Shown: positions 26,499 through 34,755 of the stretch, in pieces | Numbering within the stretch: position 1 is the stretch's first letter | How the letters are laid out: every line of letters begins with the position of its first letter | Origin: JALZMG01 sp963739975 | GTDB lineage: Bacteria; Actinomycetota; Acidimicrobiia; Acidimicrobiales; Ilumatobacteraceae | DNA: 64,000 bases | Direction: 5' to 3' | Assembly (NCBI GenBank): GCA_963739975.1 | Contig: CAVUCK010000018.1 | Coordinates: forward strand, 62,001-126,000 | Notes under the pieces: generated by a model | The model's input: the letters and a program-made list of their open reading frames with translations, nothing else | Told to the model about the DNA's origin: nothing | Databases searched by the model: none | Made by a program: the position numbers and the translations under genes

Positions 26499-27230
26499 AT
26501 GGTTGGCGCAGCATCAGAACAACGGCTGACGGCGCGCCCGCCGACGCTGGCGGAGCGGACGTTCCCGCGCGGGGTGAAGGCGACGGCGGTCGAGCTGCTC
26601 GCCGGCTACGTCGTGCTGACCGCCGCGTGGGTCGGCATTGGGTTGCTGATCACCGGCCCGCTGGGTGGCTCCGGCCTGGCGCGGCTGGATCAGGACATGG
26701 CCACGTGGTTCGTCGAGCAGCGCACGGAGTCCCTCAACGACTGGGCCAACGTCGGCGCCGGGCTGGCCGACACGCTGGTCAAGATCATCGTCACGGCGAT
26801 CATCGCGGCGATCATGCTCGCCGTCTGGCGCTCATGGCGTGAGCCGCTGATGGTCGTGCTGGCGCTCGTGCTCGAGGCGTCGGCGTTCATCACGACCACC
26901 TGGATCGTCGACCGCAACCGCCCCGCCGTCGAGCGGCTCGAGGACTCGCCCGTCGGCAGCAGCTTCCCGTCCGGCCACGTGGCCGCGGCCGTGGCCTACG
27001 GCGCGATCGCCGTCGTGATCTTCGAGCGGACCCGCAACGGCCTGATCCGCACCGTGACGGTCATCGTCATGGTGGCGGTGCCGGTCATCGTCGGCCTCGC
27101 TCGGATGTACCAGGGCATGCACTACTTCACCGACGTCGTCGCCGGCGCCGCGCTCGGCGCGGCCTCGGTCGCCGTCGTGTACTTCGTCTTCCGACCGGCC
27201 GGCCAGTTGGGTGGCGTGCCGGACCGATGA
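26499..27230 (+). CDS. PAP2-family phosphatase, 243 aa
   Basis: Six membrane helices with the PAP2 signature: DRNRPAVE (motif 1), SSFPSGHVAAAVA (motif 2, PSGH near residue 157) and ARMYQGMHYFTDVV (motif 3 with His and Asp). These dephosphorylate phosphatidic acid, prenyl diphosphates or similar lipid phosphates outside the membrane. GAGGAGG precedes ATG at 26499. The stop overlaps the next gene's start by ATGA, so the two PAP2 genes form an operon. Confidence 0.9.
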   Translation: MVGAASEQRLTARPPTLAERTFPRGVKATAVELLAGYVVLTAAWVGIGLLITGPLGGSGLARLDQDMATWFVEQRTESLNDWANVGAGLADTLVKIIVTAIIAAIMLAVWRSWREPLMVVLALVLEASAFITTTWIVDRNRPAVERLEDSPVGSSFPSGHVAAAVAYGAIAVVIFERTRNGLIRTVTVIVMVAVPVIVGLARMYQGMHYFTDVVAGAALGAASVAVVYFVFRPAGQLGGVPDR

Positions 27231-28123
27231 CGCTGACCGTCGTCGTGGTGCTCGTCGCCGCCGCGGCGGCCGCGGCGGCGTTCGCCATGTCCGCCGTGCG
27301 GGCGCTGCCGGACCCGGTGGATCCCGCCGCCGAGGAGCGGGCAGCCGTCCGATCGCTGCGGCGCCACCCCCGTCTGCGGCGGTTCCTCCGCCAGCGCCTC
27401 GATCGACGCTCGGCCGGCGGGCTGCTGGTCACCGTCAGCCTGCTCGTGGTCTTCGGCGTCGCCCTCGTGCTCGGCGTGCTGCTCGACATGGTCGACGGGT
27501 CGTCGGGCCTGGCCAGGTGGGACGACGATCTCGCCGGCTGGGGCGTCGGGCGAGCCGACTCGTTGTCCGTCGACGTGCTGTCGGTCGTGACCCATCTCGG
27601 CGGCACGTGGGCGGTGACGGCCGGGTTGGTCGCCGCCGTCATCGTCGACCTCGTGCGTCACCGCAACCTCGAGGTGATCGCCTTCGCCGCGACGGTCCTG
27701 CTCGGTGAGAAGCTGATCGTCAACGGGCTCAAGGCGCTCATCGATCGGGACCGCCCCGACGTGATCGCGCTGGTCAGCTTCTCGGGCGAGTCCTTCCCGT
27801 CGGGCCACGCCGCCGCGGCCGCGGCGGTGTGGCCAGCCGTCGCGCTGATCCTCGCCCGCGGTCGCCCGCGCATCGTCCGGGCCGTCCTCGCCGGCGGCGC
27901 GGCGTTGATCGCCTTCGCCGTCGCCGCCAGCCGGGCACTGCTCGGCGTGCACTGGCTGACCGACGTGATCGGCGGGCTGGCGGTCGGCTACGGCTGGTTC
28001 GTCGTGGTCGCCGTGATCTTCGGTGGACGAGCCCAACGCCTCGGTGACCCGGTCACCGCTCAGCCGCAGGGGGTTGCGCCAGCCGACGTCACGACGACGT
28101 CGGTGGGCGGGCGCACAGGGTGA
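27227..28123 (+). CDS. Second PAP2-family phosphatase, 298 aa
   Basis: An extra N-terminal helix and Arg-rich linker (RHPRLRRFLRQRLDRRSAG) precede the PAP2 core. Motifs: DRDRPDV, ESFPSGHAAAAAA and ASRALLGVHWLTDVIGG. Start overlaps the previous stop (ATGA). Its 3' end overlaps the convergent diacylglycerol kinase gene by 35 nt. The pair with opposite chemistry (lipid kinase versus phosphatase) suggests a local phosphatidate/diacylglycerol or undecaprenyl-phosphate cycle. Confidence 0.9.
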   Translation: MTLTVVVVLVAAAAAAAAFAMSAVRALPDPVDPAAEERAAVRSLRRHPRLRRFLRQRLDRRSAGGLLVTVSLLVVFGVALVLGVLLDMVDGSSGLARWDDDLAGWGVGRADSLSVDVLSVVTHLGGTWAVTAGLVAAVIVDLVRHRNLEVIAFAATVLLGEKLIVNGLKALIDRDRPDVIALVSFSGESFPSGHAAAAAAVWPAVALILARGRPRIVRAVLAGGAALIAFAVAASRALLGVHWLTDVIGGLAVGYGWFVVVAVIFGGRAQRLGDPVTAQPQGVAPADVTTTSVGGRTG

Positions 28124-29000
28124 GCGACATCGGGCGGACGGCGAACTGCAGCCGCTTGGCCGTGCCCTTGCCTCCGCCGTCGAGCTCGAACCGATGCTTG
28201 CCGTCGAGCCGGGCGTCGATCTCGGTGCCCTGGGTCAGGTGGGCGTCCGGTGAGGCGTGCTGCCGCTTGCGGATCGTGCGGACCATCAACGCCGCCCAGT
28301 CCCGCCAGCCCTCGGCGGTGACGACGGCGACGTCGAGGCGCCCGTCAGTCGGCGAGGCGTCGGGGAAGGCGTGGACGCCACCCTTCAACCGACCGAGGTT
28401 GCCGACGAGGATGCACGTCGCCGGTCCGGAGAAGAACTTCGTGCCGTCGACGCGCACGTCGACCTCGAACGCCGTGCGGCTGCGGGCGTTGGAGACGCCG
28501 GCGCGCACGTAGGCCAGGACGCCCAGGCGATCCTTGTTGGCGTCGGCGGCCTCGATCATGGCGGCGTCGAACCCGGTACCGGCCATGACGTTGAACGTCA
28601 AGTCGTTGCACACGGCCGAATCGATGGTGGACCGGGCACCGCTGGCGACGAGGTCGACGACGTCCGTCGGCGAGGTCGGCAGGCCCAGGCCGGTGGCGAA
28701 CAGGTTGGCCGTGCCGGACGGGACCACCGCCAGCGCCGTATCGGTGCCCACGAGCGCCTGCGACGCCGCCCGCACGGTGCCATCGCCGCCGCACACCACC
28801 ACGACGTCGGCGCCATCGTCGATCGCCGAACGGACGGCGGCCGTCGCCCGCTTGGCCTTGGCGACGCGGTGCCACGAGGCATCGAGCCCGGCGGCGGTCA
28901 GCGCCGCCCGCAGCTCGGTCCTCGCCGCCGCCTTGACCTTGGTGGCGTGCTCGACCACGGCGATGCGTGGCGGCGGACGGGTCGCCGCTCGTTCGATCAT
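28089..29000 (-). CDS. Diacylglycerol/lipid kinase (DAGK catalytic domain), 303 aa
   Basis: DAGK_cat domain with VVCGGDGTVRAASQALVGTD (nucleotide loop GGDGT near residue 73) and VPSGTANLFATGLGLP (second GTxN motif), then the C-terminal beta-sandwich (DGRLDVAVV; RFELDGG). Transfers phosphate to a lipid such as diacylglycerol. The ATG at 29000 overlaps the stop of the family A micro-ORF by ATGA, so translation may be coupled to it and, through it, to carbonic anhydrase. Confidence 0.88.
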   Translation of the reverse strand: MIERAATRPPPRIAVVEHATKVKAAARTELRAALTAAGLDASWHRVAKAKRATAAVRSAIDDGADVVVVCGGDGTVRAASQALVGTDTALAVVPSGTANLFATGLGLPTSPTDVVDLVASGARSTIDSAVCNDLTFNVMAGTGFDAAMIEAADANKDRLGVLAYVRAGVSNARSRTAFEVDVRVDGTKFFSGPATCILVGNLGRLKGGVHAFPDASPTDGRLDVAVVTAEGWRDWAALMVRTIRKRQHASPDAHLTQGTEIDARLDGKHRFELDGGGKGTAKRLQFAVRPMSLTLCARPPTSS

Positions 29001-29110
29001 GTGTAGACCTCATGGTGGCCGGTAACGCTGCTCAGGAGCACACCAGGAGCTCGGCCATGATCGAGAAGACCGTGCTGATGATTCGCTCGCTCGAAGACTC
29101 GCTCGCTCAT
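28997..29110 (-). CDS. Family A interspersed micro-ORF, copy 3 (37 aa)
   Basis: Exactly 114 nt, ATG through TGA. Its ATG overlaps the carbonic anhydrase stop (ATGA) and its TGA overlaps the kinase ATG (ATGA). The peptide starts MSERVFERANHQHGLLDHGR and ends GHHEVYT. It is the most diverged of three copies (24 of 37 residues match copy 1). GGCCGA and CGGCC arms inside it can pair. Whether the peptide is made is unknown; see findings. Confidence 0.65.
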   Translation of the reverse strand: MSERVFERANHQHGLLDHGRAPGVLLSSVTGHHEVYT

Positions 29111-29658
29111 GTCCGCGGTGCGTCCGTCCACACCTCGGCGCCGGACTCCCGCCGCGCCGCCCTGAACCTCGGCTCGGCCAGCCCGGTGTCGACGTCGTAG
29201 AGGAAGCCCCCGATGACGACGTGATCGGGGATCAACGGATGGGAGCGGACCATCTGCACGTCGTCGTGCAGCGTGGCCACCTGGTCGGCGATGACCTCGA
29301 AGGACTGCCACGAGGCATCCAGCCCGCTCGACTCGCTGACCTTCGCCCGCAGCTCCGCCAGGGTGTAGGCCGCCATCGCGCAGCGGGTGTGCGGAACCAC
29401 CAGGATGCGCTCCACGCCGAGCAGGTGCACCCCGAGCACGAGTGCGTCCAGTGCGGCGGGCGTGACGCGCCCGCCTGGGTTGCGGAAGATCTTGGCGTCG
29501 CCGTGCTGCAGCCCGAACATGCGCAGCGGGTCGATGCGCGAATCCATGCACGTGACGATGGCCACGCCGGCGTGGGCGACCCCGTCGAACCCGCCCAGCT
29601 CGAACCGATCGGCGAACGCCCGATTGGCGGCCAGCAGGTCATCGAACGCATCGGCCAT
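29107..29658 (-). CDS. Beta-class carbonic anhydrase, 183 aa
   Basis: Zinc site residues are clear: VTCMDSRIDPL (first Cys and the Asp-Arg dyad, near residue 37) and VPHTRCAMA (His and second Cys near 93), with RNPGGRV between. Interconverts CO2 and bicarbonate in the cytosol. ATG at 29658 (MADAFDD) is chosen over an upstream start; TAACGT lies 8 nt before it. The stop runs directly into a family A micro-ORF. Confidence 0.92.
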   Translation of the reverse strand: MADAFDDLLAANRAFADRFELGGFDGVAHAGVAIVTCMDSRIDPLRMFGLQHGDAKIFRNPGGRVTPAALDALVLGVHLLGVERILVVPHTRCAMAAYTLAELRAKVSESSGLDASWQSFEVIADQVATLHDDVQMVRSHPLIPDHVVIGGFLYDVDTGLAEPRFRAARRESGAEVWTDAPRT

Positions 29659-29697
29659 CAAGACGCACGTTACGAGCGCCAACGGTCGCCTCGCCCG

Positions 29698-30909
29698 TCA
29701 GCCGCCGAAGTCGCCGCCCCCGCCGAAGTCGCCGCCGCCGAAGTCGCCGCCGCCGAAGTCGCCGCCGCCGCCCCAGTCGCCGCCGCCCCAATCGCCGCCG
29801 CCGCCACCGTCGCCACCGCTCTCGCCGCCCACCGTCGTGGCGCCGTACCCCCAACCGCCGAACCCCCACCCGAGCATCGAACCGAGCAGCAATCCGCCGA
29901 ACAGCGCACTGCCCGTACCGCCGAACCAGCCGTCCTGGAAGGCGCCCGGGTAGCCGACATACGTCGGTTGGCGACCCTGGTCCAAGGTCACCGCCGGCTC
30001 GCCGTGCCGGCCGACCTGCCGCAACACGGTCGGCGGCTCAGGCGGCTGGCGCCCTTCCATGATCGCTTTCGCTCGGTCCATCGAGTAGCGCGCTTCCACC
30101 ACGACCCGCTCGACCCGCACGAGGTCGACGGGCTCATCGGCGGCGTCGAGTGCCGCTTGGGCGGCGCGATATCGGTTCACCGCAGCGTCGAAGTCGCCCT
30201 GGGCTGAAGGGTGGAGCTGGACGTCGGGTTCGAGACGAACGACGTCGTCGGCCAGGACGGACAGCTCGGCGGCCAGCAACTGGCGGTCGGCCGCCTCCTG
30301 CCGGGCCCGCTCGGCGGCGGCCGCCTTGCGCCGCTGGCGCAACCGCCAGAGCAGGATGGCGCCGACCACCACAGCGACGATCAGCAGGCCCCACAGCACC
30401 CAGTTGGTCCCGCCGCCGTCGTTCGAGCCGGCACCGCCCGACCCCTCGCCGCCGCCGCTGGCCACCTGCTCGCCGACCAGGCGGATGAACTCGGTCAGCA
30501 CGCCGATCGTGCTGTCTCCGGCGTCGAAGGCCTCGTCGGCCAGCGCCGCGGCGTCTGGCAGCACATCGCTGCCGGCGCGGAAGCTGTTGCCGACCACGAC
30601 GGCATAGGTGCCACTGCGATCGACGGCGTTGGCCAACTGATCAGCGACCGCGCTGGCGTCGCCACCGGCGGCGTCGCGCGCCGAGTCGGGGAGGACGGCG
30701 ACGTAGATCGGGGTGCGGGCGCTGCCGATCGCCGCTCGTACGTCCTCGGCCTCGTCGGGATTGATGGCCCGCTCGGCGCTGGGGTCGACGTAGACGAAGT
30801 TGCTGCGCAGCGACTCGGCGGCCTCGTCGACGACCGTCGCGCCGGCCCGGGCTGGCGCACCCACGAGCGCCAGCACGACGAGCAGCGCAGCGGCGGCGAA
30901 CCGCGTCAT
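29698..30909 (-). CDS. TPM-like membrane protein with Gly-rich tail, 403 aa
   Basis: Signal peptide (RFAAAALLVVLALVGAPARAGA), an N-terminal domain like TPM or Rv1476-type proteins (IYVAVLPDSARDAAGG; YAVVVGNSFRAGSDVLP), a Gly/Ser linker, one membrane helix (VLWGLLIVAVVVGAILLW), an Arg/Ala coiled region, and a C-terminus of GGGDFGG/GGGDWGG repeats. Probably a membrane-anchored envelope protein with the N-domain outside. ATG at 30909 has TACCCT 6 nt upstream. Divergent from the DCoH-type gene. Confidence 0.65.
   Translation of the reverse strand: MTRFAAAALLVVLALVGAPARAGATVVDEAAESLRSNFVYVDPSAERAINPDEAEDVRAAIGSARTPIYVAVLPDSARDAAGGDASAVADQLANAVDRSGTYAVVVGNSFRAGSDVLPDAAALADEAFDAGDSTIGVLTEFIRLVGEQVASGGGEGSGGAGSNDGGGTNWVLWGLLIVAVVVGAILLWRLRQRRKAAAAERARQEAADRQLLAAELSVLADDVVRLEPDVQLHPSAQGDFDAAVNRYRAAQAALDAADEPVDLVRVERVVVEARYSMDRAKAIMEGRQPPEPPTVLRQVGRHGEPAVTLDQGRQPTYVGYPGAFQDGWFGGTGSALFGGLLLGSMLGWGFGGWGYGATTVGGESGGDGGGGGDWGGGDWGGGGDFGGGDFGGGDFGGGGDFGG
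29702..29795. repeat. Short tandem repeats encoding GGGDFGG/GGGDWGG
   Basis: Repeated gccgccgaagtc-type units at the 3' end of the TPM-like gene encode the glycine-rich tail; such runs are prone to length change. Confidence 0.75.
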
Positions 30910-30915
30910 GCGGGC

Positions 30916-30921
30916 AGGGTA
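30916..30921 (-). promoter_or_regulatory. Leaderless-type -10 (TACCCT), TPM-like gene
   Basis: TACCCT on the minus strand, 6 nt before the ATG at 30909. Confidence 0.45.
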
Positions 30922-30960
30922 CCGCTGCGCCGATGTGGTACACGGCGTCCGTCCCCGCCG

Positions 30961-30966
30961 TAACGT
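30961..30966 (+). promoter_or_regulatory. Leaderless-type -10 (TAACGT), DCoH-fusion gene
   Basis: TAACGT, 7 nt before the ATG at 30974. With 30916-30921 it forms a compact divergent promoter pair in a 64 bp gap. Confidence 0.42.
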
Positions 30967-30973
30967 CGCCGAC

Positions 30974-31651
30974 ATGCCGTCGATCGTGAGTGCCGCCGAG
31001 TTCGCGACCCGTACCGACCTCCCCGACTGGCGGTACCTGCTGTCGCGGATCGAGGCCAGGTTCGAGGCCGGGTCGTTTCGCGCCGCCTCGGCGCTCGTCG
31101 ATGCGATCGCCGAAGCGGCCGACGCCGCCGATCATCATCCGGACATCGACCTGCGCTATCCGGGCCGGCTGCGCGTGACGCTCTCGACGCACGCTGCCGG
31201 CGGTGTGGTCACCGACCTCGACGTGGCGCTGGCGGCGACCATCTCCCGCCTCGCCCTCGCTGCCGGGGCGACGAGCGATCCGGTGATCTCGTCGGCCCCG
31301 GAGGTCGGCATCGACGCCATGGACATCGGCGCCGTCCGGCCGTTCTGGAAGGCCGTGCTCGGGTACGTCGACGATCCTGCGGCGCCCGGGGACGGCGAGG
31401 GAGCGATCGTCGACCCGGCGCGCATCGGACCGCCGTTCTGGTTCCAGCAGATGGACGAGCCGCGGCGCCAACGCAACCGTCTGCACATCGACGTGACCGT
31501 GCCCCACGACGTGGCCGAGCAGCGCGTCGGTGACGCACTGACGGCGGGCGGGACACTGGTCACCGACGACTTCGCTCGGTCGTGGTGGGTCCTCGCCGAC
31601 GCCGAGGGAAACGAGGCCTGCGTGTGCACTTGGCAGGATCGCGACACCTGA
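30974..31651 (+). CDS. DCoH/PCD-like plus glyoxalase-like fusion, 225 aa
   Basis: The N-terminal 100 residues match pterin-4a-carbinolamine dehydratase: FRAASALVDAIAEAADAADHHPDIDLRYPGRLRVTLSTH...GGVVTDLDVALAATI, with the HHPD active-site motif. The C-terminal half (DIGAVRPFWKAVLGYVDD, PPFWFQQMDE, NRLHIDVTVPHD, GGTLVTDD, WWVLADAEGNE) is a glyoxalase/bleomycin-resistance-type fold. Together they could recycle a pterin and act on a small molecule, but no pterin hydroxylase is nearby, so the role is open. Confidence 0.85.
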   Translation: MPSIVSAAEFATRTDLPDWRYLLSRIEARFEAGSFRAASALVDAIAEAADAADHHPDIDLRYPGRLRVTLSTHAAGGVVTDLDVALAATISRLALAAGATSDPVISSAPEVGIDAMDIGAVRPFWKAVLGYVDDPAAPGDGEGAIVDPARIGPPFWFQQMDEPRRQRNRLHIDVTVPHDVAEQRVGDALTAGGTLVTDDFARSWWVLADAEGNEACVCTWQDRDT

Positions 31652-31686
31652 TCCGTTCCGGCCATCGGTGCCGGCGACGGTCGCGC

Positions 31687-31692
31687 GATACT
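31687..31692 (+). promoter_or_regulatory. Leaderless-type -10 (GATACT), CFA synthase
   Basis: GATACT, 7 nt before the ATG at 31700; departs from TAnnnT at the first base. Confidence 0.38.
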
Positions 31693-31699
31693 GGCGGCG

Positions 31700-32989
31700 A
31701 TGGGGTTGTCCCACCGTCTGACGGTGGCCGAGGCCATCGGCCCACTGGCCAGGAAGCTGGTGGGCGGAGCGCTGCCGTTGCGCATCGAGTTCTGGGACGG
31801 CAGCTGCGTCGGGCCGGAGGACATGCCGGCGACGGGGACGCTGCACATCCGCTCGCGCGACGCCCTCGTGCGGCTGCTCTGGCGACCCGACGAGCTGGGC
31901 CTGGCTCGGGCGTACATCGCCGGTGACCTCGAGGCCGAGGGCGATCTCTTCGAGCTGCTCGCCGTGATGCTGCCGATCGTCCGCCACGGCACGCGCCTCG
32001 GTTGGTCGGCGCTCCCGGCCGGGCTGGTCGCCGCGGCGCGGGTCGGGCTGCTGCGGCCGCCGCTGCCCGCCCCGCCCGAGGAGGCCCGGCTGTCCGGCGG
32101 CCGGCACTCGGTTCGCCGTGATGCCGCCGCCATCGGCCACCACTACGACGTCGGCAACGATTTCTACCGGCTGGTGCTCGGGCCATCGATGACGTACTCG
32201 TGCGCACGGTTCGAGACGGAGGAGACCGACCTGGCGTCAGCCCAGGCGGCCAAGCACGAGTTGATCTGCCGCAAGCTCGGGCTCGGGGAGCGATCCGGCA
32301 TGCGCCTCCTCGACGTCGGCTGCGGCTGGGGCTCCATGGCGATCCACGCCGCCCAGCACCACGACGTGTCGGTCGTCGGGATCACGATCAGCCAGTCGCA
32401 GGCCGATCTCGCCCGCAAGCGGGTGGCCGAGGCCGGGGTCGCCGAGCGCGTCGAGATCCGGCTGCAGGACTACCGCCACCTCGCCGACGAGCGGTTCGAC
32501 GCCATCTCGTCGATCGGGATGTCCGAGCACGTCGGCGAGTCGCGCCTCGACGAGTACTACGGCGTGCTGCGCGGCGTCCTGTCGCCACGGGGCCGGCTGC
32601 TCAACCACGCCATCAGCGCCGTTGGCGGATCGCGCATCGGTGACAGCTCGTTCATCGGTCGGTACGTGTTCCCCGACGGCGAGCTGATCGACGTCGGGTC
32701 ATCGGTCTTGGCGATGGAGCGGGCTGGGTTCCAGGTGCGCGACGTCGAGTCCCTGCGCGAGCACTACGCCCGCACGCTACGGGCCTGGGTCGCCCGCCTG
32801 GAGAGCAACTGGGACGAAGCGGTCGACCTGGTCGGAGTGCGTCGGGCGCGCGTGTGGCGGCTGTACATGGCCGGCTCGGCGGTCAACTTCACCGCCGGCA
32901 CGATCGACGTGCACCAGGTGCTCGGCGTCGTGCCGGCAGCGGACGGATCGAGCGGCATGCCCCCGACCCGCCGCCACTGGGACGGATGA
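31700..32989 (+). CDS. Cyclopropane-fatty-acyl-phospholipid synthase family, 429 aa
   Basis: N-terminal lipid-binding region, then AIGHHYDVGNDFYRLVLGPSMTYSCARFE (hallmark of CFA synthases), the SAM site MRLLDVGCGWGSMAIHAA near residue 203, DYRHLADERFDAISSIGMSEHVG, and C-terminal RVWRLYMAGSAVNFTAGTIDVHQVL. Uses S-adenosylmethionine to methylate or cyclopropanate unsaturated acyl chains of membrane phospholipids. Length is typical. Followed by a family B repeat. Confidence 0.92.
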   Translation: MGLSHRLTVAEAIGPLARKLVGGALPLRIEFWDGSCVGPEDMPATGTLHIRSRDALVRLLWRPDELGLARAYIAGDLEAEGDLFELLAVMLPIVRHGTRLGWSALPAGLVAAARVGLLRPPLPAPPEEARLSGGRHSVRRDAAAIGHHYDVGNDFYRLVLGPSMTYSCARFETEETDLASAQAAKHELICRKLGLGERSGMRLLDVGCGWGSMAIHAAQHHDVSVVGITISQSQADLARKRVAEAGVAERVEIRLQDYRHLADERFDAISSIGMSEHVGESRLDEYYGVLRGVLSPRGRLLNHAISAVGGSRIGDSSFIGRYVFPDGELIDVGSSVLAMERAGFQVRDVESLREHYARTLRAWVARLESNWDEAVDLVGVRRARVWRLYMAGSAVNFTAGTIDVHQVLGVVPAADGSSGMPPTRRHWDG

Positions 32990-32996
32990 CGGCAAC

Positions 32997-33062
32997 TGAA
33001 TCGATGGCCTCGCTCGCTCCGAAGACTTCGCTCCTCGGCCTGGGCCGGACAAGGCCGGCCTG
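32997..33062 (+). repeat. 66 bp interspersed repeat, family B copy 2
   Basis: Matches 18101-18166 at about 90 percent, starting TGAATCGATGGCC and ending GGCCGGACAAGGCCGGCCTG. It starts 7 bases after the CFA synthase stop. It shares its core (TCGCTCGCTC-GAAGACT) with family A. Confidence 0.75.
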
Positions 33063-33074
33063 AACCAGGCGCGG

Positions 33075-33100
33075 CACTGCGGTCGGGGGCCGAAGCGTCA
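33075..33100 (+). repeat. Second module of family B, copy at 33 kb
   Basis: CACTGCGG, then GGGGGCCGAAGCGTCA; recurs with minor change at 45081-45105 downstream of the third, partial family B copy. Confidence 0.6.
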
Positions 33101-33172
33101 ATGACGCAGTGGCCTCGCTCGCTCCGACTCCGCTGATCCCGTGAAGCAATCGGCGGGTACGGTCCGACGGCG

Positions 33173-34018
33173 ATGACGGCGAGCCGACTGCGTGAGGCGA
33201 TGGCGGCCGGCCTCGTCCACGCGCCGGGGTGCAGCGACGCGCTCGGCGCGCTGCTGATCGAGCAGGCCGGGTTCCCGGCCGCCTACCTCTCGGGGTTTGC
33301 CCTCTCGGCGACCGCGCTCGGCCAGCCCGACCTCGGCCTGCTCGGGCTGGATGACGTCGCAGGTGCCGTCAGCCGCATCACGGCCGTGGTCGACCTGCCG
33401 GTCATCGCCGACATCGACACCGGGTTCGGCGGGCCGCTGAACGTCACCCGCACCGTGCGGGCGGTCGAGGCGGCCGGCGCGGCGGCCGTGCAGATCGAGG
33501 ACCAGGTGACCCCGAAGCGGTGCGGACACTTCGAGGACAAGGCCGTCGTGCCGGGGCCGCAGGCGGTCGAGCGGGTGGCGATCGCCGTCGAGTCGCGCCG
33601 ATCGGACGAGACGGTCGTCATCGCCCGCACCGATGCTGTGGCCGTCGACGGCATCGAGGCGGCGATCGACCGGGCCGGATCGTTCGTCGCCGCCGGCGCC
33701 GACGTCGTGTTCGTCGAAGCGCTCGAAGACGTCGACCAGCTGCGCCGGGTCAGCACCGCCCTCCCCGGCGTCCCGCTGGTGTACAACGCGGTGGAAGGCG
33801 GCCGCTCGCCGATGCTCGACGCGACGTCGCTCGAGCGCCATGGCGTGCGACTCCTGCTGCACCCGATCTCGCTGCTGCTGGCGACCATCGCCGCCCAGCA
33901 GGACGCGCTGGTCGCGCTCCGTGACGGTCGCTCGGCGACATCGGCCACCATCGGCCTCGCCCGCGCCGTCGTCGGTGCCGACGACGCGCTCGCCCACCAC
34001 CATCCGACCACCGACTGA
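33173..34018 (+). CDS. Isocitrate lyase/PEP mutase superfamily enzyme, 281 aa
   Basis: TIM-barrel with LIADIDTGFGG-type metal site (VIADIDTGFGGP near residue 83), AAVQIEDQVTPKRCGHFEDKAVV (the KRCGHF catalytic loop), and IARTDAVAVDGIEAAIDRAGSFVAAGADVVFVEAL. Members are PEP mutases, methylisocitrate lyases, oxaloacetate decarboxylases or carboxyPEP mutases; I cannot choose, though size and loop fit the oxaloacetate decarboxylase/phosphonomutase-like group. TACGGT lies 9 nt before the ATG. The next gene begins 13 nt downstream. Confidence 0.87.
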   Translation: MTASRLREAMAAGLVHAPGCSDALGALLIEQAGFPAAYLSGFALSATALGQPDLGLLGLDDVAGAVSRITAVVDLPVIADIDTGFGGPLNVTRTVRAVEAAGAAAVQIEDQVTPKRCGHFEDKAVVPGPQAVERVAIAVESRRSDETVVIARTDAVAVDGIEAAIDRAGSFVAAGADVVFVEALEDVDQLRRVSTALPGVPLVYNAVEGGRSPMLDATSLERHGVRLLLHPISLLLATIAAQQDALVALRDGRSATSATIGLARAVVGADDALAHHHPTTD

Positions 34019-34031
34019 ACCGGGAGGACCG

Positions 34032-34682
34032 ATGCCTCGCCTGCGCCAGGTGCACCGCAACGAGACCGACGACGAGCTCACCCTGCAGATGTACGACCAG
34101 CTGTTCGCGCCCGGGCGCGATCCGGTCGACGAGCCGGGAACGGCGACCGGGACGCCGGGCGACTGGTGGACGGTGTTCGCCCTCTCGCCGGACATCCTGC
34201 GCCACTGCGTGCGCGGGTTCGCCCTGTACCGCAGCCCGTCGAGGCAACTTGATCCGGCGCTGCGCGAGCTCGGTCAGACCCGTGCCGGGTGGTTGCGCGG
34301 CAGCCAGTTCGTGTTCTCGCAGCACTGCAAGTCGTGCCGCACCGTCGGCCACAGCGACGAGAAGATCGCCGCCATCCCGGCATGGTCGACGTCGCGCCAC
34401 TTCGACGACCGCGAGCGGGTGGTGCTCGCCTACACCGACGCGCTGGTCGGTGGCGACGGGCGGATCCCCGACGCGCTCTTCGACCAGCTGCGCGAGCACC
34501 TGTCCGACGTGGAGATCCTCGAGCTGACGTACATCACGGGGCTCTACGAGATGCACGCCATCATGAGTCGGGCGTTGCGCACCGAGTTCGACGACCGTGA
34601 TGACCCGATCGTCGAGATCGCCGGGGACGAGGCGTCGCTGGCCGTCGACGTCGGCGCCGCCATCAGCCGCGAGGACGCCTGA
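34032..34682 (+). CDS. AhpD/carboxymuconolactone decarboxylase-like protein, 216 aa
   Basis: All-helical protein with SQFVFSQHCKSCRTVGHSDEKIAAI (CxxC plus His, the AhpD redox site, residues about 95-105) and FDDRERVVLAYTDALVGGDGRIPDALFDQLREHLSDVEILELTYITGLYEMHAIMSRAL, the standard family C-terminus. Probably a peroxidase-related or dehydratase-like protein. GGGAGGA ribosome site precedes ATG at 34032. It is likely co-transcribed with the PEP mutase-family gene. A 48 bp palindrome follows 6 nt after the stop. Confidence 0.87.
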   Translation: MPRLRQVHRNETDDELTLQMYDQLFAPGRDPVDEPGTATGTPGDWWTVFALSPDILRHCVRGFALYRSPSRQLDPALRELGQTRAGWLRGSQFVFSQHCKSCRTVGHSDEKIAAIPAWSTSRHFDDRERVVLAYTDALVGGDGRIPDALFDQLREHLSDVEILELTYITGLYEMHAIMSRALRTEFDDRDDPIVEIAGDEASLAVDVGAAISREDA

Positions 34683-34688
34683 GCCCGA

Positions 34689-34736
34689 TTCTGGCCGTCG
34701 GAATCGGCTCACAACGGTCGGTTGCGACGGCCAGAA
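34689..34736 (-). repeat. 48 bp palindromic repeat, family C copy 1
   Basis: TTCTGGCCGTCG (left) and CGACGGCCAGAA (right) are perfect 12 bp inverted arms around a loop with the asymmetric core CTCACAACGGTCG. Located between the AhpD-like stop and the aminotransferase promoter. Two further copies at 40319 and 45950 are the same length. Confidence 0.88.
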
Positions 34737-34742
34737 GCGTCT

Positions 34743-34748
34743 TACCAT
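34743..34748 (+). promoter_or_regulatory. Leaderless-type -10 (TACCAT), aminotransferase
   Basis: TACCAT, 7 nt before GTG at 34756; it overlaps the alternative ATG at 34747. Confidence 0.45.
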
Positions 34749-34755
34749 GGCAGGC

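Noticed and set aside
29702..29795. CRISPR-like array
   Set aside because: The short direct repeats are in-frame GGGDFGG codons with no unique spacers.
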